Assembly (NCBI GenBank): GCA_904377845.1
Contig: CAJFGR010000008.1
Location: forward strand, 1-58,117
DNA: 58,117 nt
Direction: 5' to 3'
Origin: an uncultured Ruminococcus sp.
Lineage (GTDB): Bacteria > Bacillota > Clostridia > Lachnospirales > Lachnospiraceae
Below, piece by piece: positions 34,585 through 42,391 of the stretch; the stretch's first letter is position 1, and each line of letters begins with the position of its first letter. Made by a program: the position numbers and the translations under genes. The notes beneath the pieces are model-generated. The model saw only the letters and a program-made list of their open reading frames with translations, made no database searches and had not been told where the DNA came from.

Positions 34585-35162
34585 TGCTGTCTGTCTCCTT
34601 TCATCCACTCAGTATGTGCCGGTTCCGGTCCGAAATTCTTCTCAATCAGAAGGCAGTACTCCTCGTACGCTTCCACCCCTTTAAAATTTTTCTCCAGTAC
34701 ATCGCGGATTCCTTTGTAATACCATGCGAGAGCGGATTTACTCTGCATCCGGAAACGCAGCCACAGCTCGTCTCCCATTACCGGGTAGTCCCTGTCAATA
34801 TCACGCATATTAGAAAGCTTGTCCGCAAGCCCGATCATCTGCACTTCTATGGGGGCATCTTTCAGTCTCTGTATCGTGGCTCCTTTTCGTTCTTCCCAGC
34901 TCAGGGATTTATCCTCGCTTTCCTGAGCCACCATATCTGCAACTCTTCCGCCAAACCGGAGTTTCAGGATATCCCATGTGATTCCGCTGCAGTCCTCGAT
35001 CGTATCATGAAGCACAGCCGCACAGATCACTTCCTCGTCCTTTGTCATTGTCGACACGATGTCCGCCACCTCGATGGGATGGACGATATAGGGCCGTCTT
35101 GTCCCCTTCCGAAACTGTCCTTCGTGTGCCTTCGTCGCAAACTCCATCGCGTCATCTATCAT
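34581..35162 (-). CDS. Small HD-domain (p)ppGpp hydrolase-like protein
   Basis: This 193-residue protein is a RelA/SpoT-type HD hydrolase domain without a synthetase. It has the metal-binding set H28 (YIVHPIEVAD), H52-D53 (LHDTIED) and the Asp of LADKLSNMRD. Such stand-alone enzymes (small alarmone hydrolases, MESH1-like) cleave the 3'-pyrophosphate from (p)ppGpp. It is the first gene of an operon that continues with ParA and AraC, both coupled by overlap. The upstream region on the minus strand coincides with the cloverleaf-like structure. Confidence 0.85.
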   Translation of the reverse strand: MIDDAMEFATKAHEGQFRKGTRRPYIVHPIEVADIVSTMTKDEEVICAAVLHDTIEDCSGITWDILKLRFGGRVADMVAQESEDKSLSWEERKGATIQRLKDAPIEVQMIGLADKLSNMRDIDRDYPVMGDELWLRFRMQSKSALAWYYKGIRDVLEKNFKGVEAYEEYCLLIEKNFGPEPAHTEWMKGDRQQ

Positions 35163-35286
35163 GTCTTACCCTCCGCAGAGACCTGCTCATCCCGCAGACA
35201 GAACCGCTGCAGGAATGATTTCTTTTCCGTATGCCAGTTGTTATGTAAATTTTAACACAAGGAGAGGGCAAGTACAATGAAAATGT

Positions 35287-35404
35287 GGTATAATGATTGC
35301 GCAAAGCGCAATCCAGACCGACATAGTCGGCCTGCCCTGCTATGCAGGGATTATACCGGCAACCCACGGCTTGAGAAGTAAATGGCGCTAAAGCGCCGCT
35401 TCCT
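35287..35404. repeat. Cloverleaf-like cluster of perfect hairpins
   Basis: An outer perfect 8-bp stem, GGTATAAT (35287-35294) with ATTATACC (35350-35357), encloses three short perfect hairpins: ATTGCGC-AAA-GCGCAAT (35296-35312), CCGAC-ATA-GTCGG (35318-35330) and CCCTGC-TAT-GCAGGG (35335-35349). After a 13-base spacer there is a further stem-loop, GGCGC-TAAA-GCGCC (about 35385-35398), closed by GAAG/CTTC. It fills most of the intergenic gap between divergent operons. Candidates are a structured ncRNA, a riboregulator or the end of a palindromic mobile unit. I do not recognise it. Confidence 0.6.
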
Positions 35405-35457
35405 TTTCTGCGCACGTGGTATACTATTTCCAAAAGGGGAACAGACAGGAGGACCAG

Positions 35458-36186
35458 ATGGAAAGGAAAAATATTCTGATCACCGGCTCTTCCAGAGGCA
35501 TCGGCCGTGCGTGTGCTCTTGCCTTTGCGAAAAACGGCTGGTATGTATTTATAAACTGCAGAAGTTCTCTCGACCAGTTAAAAGAAACCGAAAGCATGAT
35601 CCTTGCATCCGGCGGCGCCTGTACTATGCTCCCCGGAGATGCAGGGAACCCTGACGATGTACGTGCAATGTTCGATAAGATTTCCTCATTGTGCGGCGGG
35701 CTGGACGTACTTGTCAACAATGCCGGATGTGCTTATTTCGGATTGTTAAGCGATATGACCGATGAAGACTGGCGGTGCGTAATTGACACGGATCTGTCCT
35801 CTGCTTTCTACTGCTGCAGGGCGGCGATCCCTTATATGGTTTCCCGCAAAGCCGGAAAGATCATCAACATTTCATCCATGTGGGGAACTTACGGTGCATC
35901 CTGTGAAGTCGCCTATTCTGCAGCCAAATCAGGTCTGCACGGTCTGACAAAAGCACTGGCGAAAGAACTGGCGCCCAGCAATATACAGGTAAATGCGCTG
36001 GCCTGCGGTGTGATCGATACGGAGATGAACGCAAGGCTCACTCCGGAAGAGCGTACCGCACTGGAAGACGAGATACCGGCAGGAAGATACGGCACTCCCG
36101 GAGAAGCCGCTCAGGCAGTGCTCATGCTGGCCGAGGCGCCGGCTTATCTGACCGGACAGATCATCGGACTGGATGGAGGTATATAA
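35458..36186 (+). CDS. Short-chain dehydrogenase/reductase (FabG-like)
   Basis: This 242-residue SDR has the NAD(P)-binding TGSSRGIGRA, the NNAG motif and the catalytic Ser of NISSMWG with Tyr and Lys in YSAAKSG. The preference for NADP is not obvious. The ATG at 35458 has AGGAGG at the right distance; an in-frame GTG at 35416 lies over the promoter. The stop is immediately followed by the start of the PduB-like gene, so the two proteins are probably produced together, and the SDR may be an enclosed or shell-associated enzyme. Substrate unknown. Confidence 0.9.
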   Translation: MERKNILITGSSRGIGRACALAFAKNGWYVFINCRSSLDQLKETESMILASGGACTMLPGDAGNPDDVRAMFDKISSLCGGLDVLVNNAGCAYFGLLSDMTDEDWRCVIDTDLSSAFYCCRAAIPYMVSRKAGKIINISSMWGTYGASCEVAYSAAKSGLHGLTKALAKELAPSNIQVNALACGVIDTEMNARLTPEERTALEDEIPAGRYGTPGEAAQAVLMLAEAPAYLTGQIIGLDGGI

Positions 36187-36912
36187 ATGATAGATGTAAA
36201 TGATCTGACAAAAATTCCCACCGACTGTTCTCTGACCGAGTTTGTGGGCACGACTGTTCTCGATACGATCGGGCTTGTCATCCCCGGGATCGATGTTTCT
36301 CTTCTCGGGCAGATGCAGCTGAAGAAGCCTTACAGAAGTCTGGGACTGATCAGCTCACGCACAGGAGCTGCCGGACAGATCAATGCAGTGGATGAAGCGG
36401 TGAAATCAACTAATACGGAGGTCGTGTCAATAGAACTGCCCCGGGACACCAAGGGATGGGGCGGACACGGATGCTTTATTATCATCGGTGGAGATAATGT
36501 ATCCGATGTACGAAGAGCTGTGGAGATCTCACTTGAATATATAGAAAAATATGCCGGAGAACTGTATATCAGCCAGGCCGGCCATCTGGAATTTACTTAC
36601 TCGGCAAATGCTGATCAGGCGCTCAACATGGCGTTTAACGCGCCCGTCGGAAAACCGTTCGGTTTCTTCTGCGGTTCGCCCGCAGCCATCGGTCTTGTCA
36701 TGGCTGATCTTGCAGTCAAAGCGTCACCGGTAGAAGTGATCCGGTATATGACGCCGGATCAGGGCACCAGCCATTCCAACGAAGTAATCGTTGCAGTAAC
36801 CGGCGACGCTTCCGCTGTAAAAAATGCGGTTCTGACAGCCCGAGAAACCGGATTAAGGCTGCTGGTATCTATGGGAAGCTATCCTGAGACGCCGTCAAAA
36901 CCGTTTCTCTGA
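36187..36912 (+). CDS. PduB-type bacterial microcompartment shell protein (orphan)
   Basis: This 241-residue protein has two tandem BMC domains and closely matches PduB/PduB' shell trimers. Conserved stretches are SLTEFVGTTV with DTIGLVIPGID (about 15-38), STNTEVVSIELPRDTKG (about 77-93), HGCFIIIGGDNVSDV (about 97-111) and SFSNEVIV-like HSNEVIVAV (about 194). It lacks the long N-terminal extension of PduB, resembling the short form. Tandem-BMC trimers form gated pores in Pdu and Eut shells. No other shell or cargo genes (PduA, PduCDE, EutN) are in the window. Its start directly abuts the stop of the SDR. Confidence 0.9.
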   Translation: MIDVNDLTKIPTDCSLTEFVGTTVLDTIGLVIPGIDVSLLGQMQLKKPYRSLGLISSRTGAAGQINAVDEAVKSTNTEVVSIELPRDTKGWGGHGCFIIIGGDNVSDVRRAVEISLEYIEKYAGELYISQAGHLEFTYSANADQALNMAFNAPVGKPFGFFCGSPAAIGLVMADLAVKASPVEVIRYMTPDQGTSHSNEVIVAVTGDASAVKNAVLTARETGLRLLVSMGSYPETPSKPFL

Positions 36913-36966
36913 TATCAGCTTGTTATACAGGATACCCTTTTTCAGCATATAAATGATTTCAGGCAG

Positions 36967-37758
36967 TTATCTCCAGACGATATCTGCCTTTTTTCTTGGC
37001 GCTGTTCTTTTATATGTAACTGCAGGATATCCGATAAGCATACAGGATGTAAGATGCCTCTCCGGGATGCCCAGCCATTCTTTCAGTTTCGGGGACGCCT
37101 CTATGATCCGCTGCAGATATCCGCTGTAAAGGACACCCGCGCCCTCTGCCACGGCCATAGTCTCCATGTTTGCCGCCGCAAGTCCGCCGTCCAGCGGATT
37201 GTCTGAAACGACCATGATACAGGACGGAGCATTGAAAAACAGCTGGTCAGCAGCATGATCTTTCTTCCAGCGCCGGTACATGAACTTAAACAGCATTGCA
37301 TATTGGGGCATTTCCCCCTTCATCCGCTCAGCCAGTTCAGGAATCTCCTCCCACAGAAGTGTCTTAAACTCCTCCAGTTCTTCCTTTAATACAATAAATC
37401 GGCAGGACTGGCTGTTCTTCGCTGTCGGGGTATATCTGCCCGCCTGCAGTATCTTCTCCATTTTCTCTTTTTCCAACGGCTGCTCTCTGTAAGAGCGGAT
37501 ACTCCGTCTGAACTTCACCGCACGCAGGAACCGATCCGGATCTATAGAAAATCCATTTTTATCGTACACTTCGACATCATCCATATCATACTCAGGAATC
37601 GTCACCGCCGCCCGGGGACAGACAGCAACACAGTGTCCGCACTCGATACACTCCGGTGTATATACCGCCTTTTTTTCTTCAAGTTTCAGCTTGCCCGCGG
37701 GGCAGTCTTTCACACACAGCCCGCATCCGATGCATTTTTCTTTGTCTATTGTGATCAT
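36967..37758 (-). CDS. Nitroreductase with N-terminal 2x[4Fe-4S] ferredoxin domain
   Basis: The protein (263 residues) has a bacterial-ferredoxin N-terminal domain with CIGCGLCVKDCP and CIECGHCVAVCP (residues about 9-50), followed by a nitroreductase domain with the FMN-binding RRSIRSYREQPL. This fusion is common in Clostridia and gives internal electron transfer to FMN. The substrate is not known. Only two bases separate its start from the end of hflX upstream, so they are cotranscribed. Confidence 0.9.
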   Translation of the reverse strand: MITIDKEKCIGCGLCVKDCPAGKLKLEEKKAVYTPECIECGHCVAVCPRAAVTIPEYDMDDVEVYDKNGFSIDPDRFLRAVKFRRSIRSYREQPLEKEKMEKILQAGRYTPTAKNSQSCRFIVLKEELEEFKTLLWEEIPELAERMKGEMPQYAMLFKFMYRRWKKDHAADQLFFNAPSCIMVVSDNPLDGGLAAANMETMAVAEGAGVLYSGYLQRIIEASPKLKEWLGIPERHLTSCMLIGYPAVTYKRTAPRKKADIVWR

Positions 37759-37760
37759 AA

Positions 37761-38996
37761 TCAGAGCCTCCCATATATATCTTTTGGAACATACGCTTTT
37801 ACCTGAATCCCTTCCGGAACATACTCTTCTGAGATGAGCTGTCCCCGGCTGCGTATCAGCTGGATCTTTCCCGCCTCTGAGTAATCATACAGTCTCTCAA
37901 TATAAATCTGGTCTCTCCGTAGAATTTCCAGAAGAGCCTTTTTGAGTTCTTCCAACCCCTGACCGGTCTTTGCCGAGGTGGGTATGGAATAATCCGCCTG
38001 AAAATCACGCTGTCTGCCCGGATGTTCCAGTCTGTCCTGTTTGTTAAAGAGAGTCACAACCGGGCGGTCCTCCACGCCAAGCTGGCGCAGCGTGTCATAC
38101 ACGACGTACATCTGCTCATCCATCCGGGGATTCGACGCATCCACTACATGAATAATAATATCCGCATACTTTGTTTCCTCAAGCGTACTTTTAAATGCTT
38201 CCACCAGATGGTGTGGAAGTTTCCGTATAAATCCTACCGTATCTGTGAGCAGAATTTCCTGAGTATTATCCAGCGTCAGAGCCCGCGTTGTTGTATCCAG
38301 CGTAGAAAACAGCATGGCATCTTCCAGAATCCCTGCGTCTGTCAGAGCATTTTCGATACTGCTCTTACCTGCGGAAGTATACCCGACCAGTGCAGCCACT
38401 TTCATTCCCGACTGCCTTCGCTGTGACCGGATCAGCTCACGGTGTTTCTCTACATCCCTGAGATCCCGTTTCAGTCTGCTGATTCTCTCCCGGATCAGAC
38501 GACGGTCCATCTCCAGCTTTTTCTCTCCCGGACCCCTCGTCCCGATTCCGCCGCCCAGACGGGAGAGCGACCTTCCAAGTCCGGTCAGACGGGAAGCACG
38601 GTATCTCAGCTGAGCCAGCTCCACCTGAATCTTTCCCTCACCCGATAAAGCACGAGCCGCAAAGATATCAAGTATCAGAAGAGTCCGGTCGATGATCTTG
38701 CAGGACAGTTCCGCTTCCAGATTTCCGAGCTGGACGCTGGTCAGTTCATCGTCACAGATGATCCCGTCAGCCTCTGTCTCCCAGAGCATATCTTTTAACT
38801 CTTCCAGTTTGCCTTTACCGACATATGTCGCCGGATGAGCGCTCTCCCTCGCCTGGATCATCCGCCCCGCGACTTCTGCGCCGGCAGTCCTGGCAAGCTC
38901 GCCCAGCTCGTCAAGGGAACACTCTGCCTGATCCGGATTTCCGGTAGCAATTCCCACCAGTATTACTTTTTCCTCGATATGTTCTGTCTCATGCAT
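37761..38996 (-). CDS. hflX: GTPase HflX
   Basis: HflX is a ribosome-associated GTPase that splits or rescues stalled 70S ribosomes. The 411-residue protein has the N-terminal HflX domain (about 1-190) with the RLGGGIGTRGPGE glycine-rich loop, the G1 motif GYTSAGKSS (about 208), the G3 DTVGFI (about 253) and G4 NKQD. The length is typical for the Clostridia type (about 410-440). Confidence 0.94.
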   Translation of the reverse strand: MHETEHIEEKVILVGIATGNPDQAECSLDELGELARTAGAEVAGRMIQARESAHPATYVGKGKLEELKDMLWETEADGIICDDELTSVQLGNLEAELSCKIIDRTLLILDIFAARALSGEGKIQVELAQLRYRASRLTGLGRSLSRLGGGIGTRGPGEKKLEMDRRLIRERISRLKRDLRDVEKHRELIRSQRRQSGMKVAALVGYTSAGKSSIENALTDAGILEDAMLFSTLDTTTRALTLDNTQEILLTDTVGFIRKLPHHLVEAFKSTLEETKYADIIIHVVDASNPRMDEQMYVVYDTLRQLGVEDRPVVTLFNKQDRLEHPGRQRDFQADYSIPTSAKTGQGLEELKKALLEILRRDQIYIERLYDYSEAGKIQLIRSRGQLISEEYVPEGIQVKAYVPKDIYGRL

Positions 38997-39062
38997 ATAT
39001 CTGTCTCCTTTTCGCCAGCCGGCTGCAAATAAAAATTTCTTTTCATCTATACTTCCAAACTG

Positions 39063-39635
39063 CTAAGCAAGGCGGATCACAAACACCGGCAGCGGCGGAT
39101 CGTTTCTCCTGTTATAGTAGCTGTGGACGATCACCAGCCAGTATTTTGTATCCAGCCCTTTCAAGTAAGCAAGAAGAGTATTTTTCTCCTCATATCCCGT
39201 GTCACCGCCGCTGTAGATACACAGGCTCATAACCCCGCCTGTCTTCAGAAGGCCCAGTCCCTCCTGCACTGCCTTCAGGCTCGTCCGGGACCGTGTCGCA
39301 ACTGAGTGGTCTCCGCCCGGCAGATAGCCGAAGTTAAACATAATAACCGCTGCCTGGTCTTTTACATAATCCGCCATCTTTTCGTGACCGTCGCAGATCA
39401 GCACCGCCTGGTCTGCACAGCCTGCCCGTTCCAGGCGTATCCGCGTCTGCTCCACTGCTTCTCTCTGAATGTCAAATCCGTAGACCCTGCCGGTTTTCCC
39501 GACACTGCGGCACAAAAATTCTGTATCACAGCCTTTCCCGCAGGTCGCATCAATACAGTGGTCGCCTTCATGGATATATTCTCTGAGAAAATGGTGACAA
39601 TATTCCGTGATCTGATATTTTTCTCTTATACTCAT
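39063..39635 (-). CDS. Class I SAM-dependent methyltransferase, MnmM/YtqB-like
   Basis: The protein (190 residues) belongs to the rRNA_methylase (PF06962) group including B. subtilis YtqB, now MnmM, a tRNA methyltransferase of the mnm5s2U34 pathway. It has the SAM-binding DATCGKGCDTEFL (about 30) and VYGFDIQREA, then FNFGYLPGGDHS, which is a family hallmark. The ATG at 39635 is the first that avoids the upstream terminator; its ribosome binding site (GGGGAG) is 14 bases away and poor. It comes after the terminator of the lipoprotein gene. Confidence 0.85.
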   Translation of the reverse strand: MSIREKYQITEYCHHFLREYIHEGDHCIDATCGKGCDTEFLCRSVGKTGRVYGFDIQREAVEQTRIRLERAGCADQAVLICDGHEKMADYVKDQAAVIMFNFGYLPGGDHSVATRSRTSLKAVQEGLGLLKTGGVMSLCIYSGGDTGYEEKNTLLAYLKGLDTKYWLVIVHSYYNRRNDPPLPVFVIRLA

Positions 39636-39693
39636 GATATTACACTTTTCTCCCCAAAGTATCCGGCACCCGGAAAGTCCCGGCAATTCTTCC

Positions 39694-39736
39694 AAAAGTA
39701 CCGGGCAACTTTTGAAAAATTGCCCGGTACTTTTAT
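39694..39736 (-). terminator. Terminator after the TPR lipoprotein gene
   Basis: A perfect 15-bp stem, AAAAGTACCGGGCAA (39694-39708) with TTGCCCGGTACTTTT (39720-39734), ends with four T's on either strand. Confidence 0.85.
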
Positions 39737-39749
39737 CACTTCTTATACA

Positions 39750-40301
39750 TTAACGAGTCTCTAAAAACTCTGCTTCTTTCTGTACTGCCTCATCATCGGG
39801 ATGGTCCTCCAGATACTCTGTCACTTTCTGCCTGGCACTTTCCCAGTCCGCCTGCTGTTCATAACAGATAATCTCATTATACTTCATCTCCTGTACAAGC
39901 TCCGCATCCGCCTTGTCCGCTCCGTCAGATGTGCTTGTCAGCGCCAGACCCGACTGGATGTACTCAAGAGCCGACTCATAATCTTCTGTCTGCATTGCAC
40001 AGATTCCCATCAGATTATACATCTGGATTGTCTGCTCTGCACCATTGTCTGCTGCATTGCGAAACGCCTCAAGTGCATTTTCATAATCTTCCATCTCATA
40101 ATAGGTCATACCAAGCCCCCGGTATCCTTCCGCCGCGTCACCACCGCCGCTCTCAGTCATCTCCTGAAAGTCAGCCAGCGCCTCTTCATATTCTCCCTTT
40201 TCGAGAGCGTCAACCCCCGATTTCTGAAGGCTGCCGCAGCCCCCGATCATACCTGCTGCCACCACAGATGCAGCCAGCATTGTTATCCATCTTTTCTTCA
40301 T
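39750..40301 (-). CDS. TPR-repeat lipoprotein
   Basis: This 183-residue protein has a lipoprotein signal peptide with the lipobox GMIGGC (Cys22), then three to four TPR motifs (about 33-66, 67-100, 101-135 and 140-175), in which Y-E-x-A-L-E-A-F-type helices repeat. It would be anchored outside the membrane and bind proteins or peptides. It lies six bases downstream of a P-type ATPase gene and is probably cotranslated, though a link to metal transport is not shown. Confidence 0.9.
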   Translation of the reverse strand: MKKRWITMLAASVVAAGMIGGCGSLQKSGVDALEKGEYEEALADFQEMTESGGGDAAEGYRGLGMTYYEMEDYENALEAFRNAADNGAEQTIQMYNLMGICAMQTEDYESALEYIQSGLALTSTSDGADKADAELVQEMKYNEIICYEQQADWESARQKVTEYLEDHPDDEAVQKEAEFLETR

Positions 40302-40307
40302 TTTAAT

Positions 40308-42173
40308 TCACACTCCCCGTTCCGGATACTGCATCATCCAGAATGAATTTAATATATTGATCAACATGACCGCCATATCGGCAATGATCGCGTTCTGCAT
40401 TGTGACGAATCCGAAGAACGCCAGAATAATCAGCAGCACTTTCATGCCGATCGCAAAGATCATGTTCTGCTTTACTGATCTCAATGTCGCTTTGGCTATC
40501 CGGATTGCCTTAATAATTCCGGAAGGCTCGTCCTCCATCAGGATGATATCGGCTGCCTCCAGCGCCGCATCTGCACCCAGGCCGCCCATCGCAATACCGA
40601 TATCCGCCAGCGTCAGAACCGGCGCATCATTAATGCCGTCTCCCACAAAAGCGAGTTTTTCGCTTTCCATCTGGTTCTCACGGAACTCTTCCAGCAGTGA
40701 TACTTTATCCTCCGGCATCAGGTCTGAATATACACTTTCAATTCGAAGTTTTGATGCCACCTCTTCAGCCACCTGTTCATTGTCCCCGGTGAGCATAACC
40801 GTTGCAAGATCTTTTTTATGCAACCAGCGGATCAGTTTTTCCGCGTCCTGCCGGATAATATCCGAGATCAGTATGTAGCCCGCATATCTTCCGTCTACGA
40901 CTATATAGACAACTGTACCTGCATCCGGTACTGCCTGGTAGGAAACGCCCTGCCGGTTCATAAGTCTTGTATTACCCACACATACGTCTCTGCCGTCCAC
41001 TTTTGCCCGGACACCGTATCCGGGCTGTTCTTCAACATCCGTCACTCTCGCCGTGTCTGCCTTCCGGCCGTATGCTTCCTGCAGTGACAGGGCGATGGGA
41101 TGATTGGAATAGGATTCTGCCAGAGCCGCCAGCTCAAGCAGCGCATCTTTGTCCATTTTCCACGGAACAATCTCACGCACATGGAAGACGCCTTCTGTCA
41201 GTGTGCCTGTTTTATCAAATACAAATGTATCGACTTCTGTCAGATCCTCCAGAAATGCGCCGCTCTTTATCAGCACTCCCTGTTTTGACGCAGCGCCGAT
41301 GCCTCCGAGAAACGCCAGCGGTATGGATACCATCAGACCGCAGGGGCAGGCTGCCACCAGAAGAACAAGCCCCCGGTAAATCCACTCCACCTTCGACTCA
41401 GCAAACATCAGCGGCGGAAGAATCACAGTGAGAAGAGCAATCAGAATAACAATAGGTGTATAATACTTTGTAAACTTATCCGCAAAACGAACGCTCTGTG
41501 ATTTCTTGTCATTGGCGTTCTCTACAAGCCGCATAACCTTTGCTGCTGCAGAGTCATTGTACAGCCGGACAACTTTCGCTTCTAATACACCGTTCAAATT
41601 GATACAGCCGCTGTAAAGTCGGTCTCCGGTCTTTACCGCCCTCGGCCGGGATTCTCCCGTGAGCGCCTTCATATCGACTGTTCCGTTTCCCGCCGTCACA
41701 ACCGAATCAACCGGAATCTTTTCGCCCGGTCTGAGAACAATCACCTGACCGAGCTCCAGCTGATGCGGCGAAACAATCTTCTCCGTATTCTCCAGCTTCA
41801 GATTGGCATATTCGGGCCGGATATCAATAAATTCGGCAATCGACTTCTTAGTTCTGCCTAAAGACAGTTCCTCCACAAACTTTGAGACCTGATAGAACAG
41901 CATCGCCGCCACCGCCTCTTTATGTCTGTCGATGGCAAAGGCACCCGCCGTAGCTATAATCATGAGCAGATTTTCATCCAGAAACTGTCTCCGGAGAATC
42001 TTTTTAATCTGTTCCCAGTATGTACTCAGTGACAGAACCGCATATGCAGCCAGAAACAGCACTGTCTCTCCCTCCGGCGGAACTGTCCAGTATGACACGG
42101 CCGCCCAAGCAATAATATAGAGCAAAAGACCTGTGCCGATCTCAATCCCCTTTTTTCTTGCCTTATCCGTCAT
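40308..42173 (-). CDS. Heavy-metal P1B-type ATPase (Zn/Cd/Co group)
   Basis: This 621-residue pump has the metal-binding membrane motif CPC (277-279), TGES (173-176), the phosphorylation motif DKTGT (321-325), the SNHPIA nucleotide motif, GDGIND, and C-terminal helices with an Asp-rich NAIIADMAVML. No N-terminal CxxC heavy-metal domain is present. The CPC with 'NSFWMMQ' C-terminus fits Zn2+/Cd2+-type exporters. The ATG at 42173 has AAGGA seven bases upstream. A promoter is at 42217-42245. No metalloregulator is adjacent. Confidence 0.92.
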   Translation of the reverse strand: MTDKARKKGIEIGTGLLLYIIAWAAVSYWTVPPEGETVLFLAAYAVLSLSTYWEQIKKILRRQFLDENLLMIIATAGAFAIDRHKEAVAAMLFYQVSKFVEELSLGRTKKSIAEFIDIRPEYANLKLENTEKIVSPHQLELGQVIVLRPGEKIPVDSVVTAGNGTVDMKALTGESRPRAVKTGDRLYSGCINLNGVLEAKVVRLYNDSAAAKVMRLVENANDKKSQSVRFADKFTKYYTPIVILIALLTVILPPLMFAESKVEWIYRGLVLLVAACPCGLMVSIPLAFLGGIGAASKQGVLIKSGAFLEDLTEVDTFVFDKTGTLTEGVFHVREIVPWKMDKDALLELAALAESYSNHPIALSLQEAYGRKADTARVTDVEEQPGYGVRAKVDGRDVCVGNTRLMNRQGVSYQAVPDAGTVVYIVVDGRYAGYILISDIIRQDAEKLIRWLHKKDLATVMLTGDNEQVAEEVASKLRIESVYSDLMPEDKVSLLEEFRENQMESEKLAFVGDGINDAPVLTLADIGIAMGGLGADAALEAADIILMEDEPSGIIKAIRIAKATLRSVKQNMIFAIGMKVLLIILAFFGFVTMQNAIIADMAVMLINILNSFWMMQYPERGV

Positions 42174-42216
42174 CACTTTTTCCTTTGGCTTTCATAAACT
42201 TTTTCTTCAGATATAC

Positions 42217-42245
42217 AGTATAACGAAAATCTCCGACTGCTTCAA
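42217..42245 (-). promoter_or_regulatory. Promoter of the P-type ATPase operon
   Basis: Minus-strand TTGAAG (42240-42245) and TATACT (42217-42222) are separated by 17 bases. A small direct repeat, ATATACAGTATA, overlaps the -10 and may be an operator. Confidence 0.55.
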
Positions 42246-42391
42246 CATATTTTATAAAGAGGAGATAAATCTTAAGGATTTTTTACAATTTTCGCCATTA
42301 TTCATTATTTTCTTCAAAATATACTATGCTTGTGGTAGAATAAAGTAAATTTATTTTTCATCAATAAATACAGAAAAAGAGGGGGTGGATC

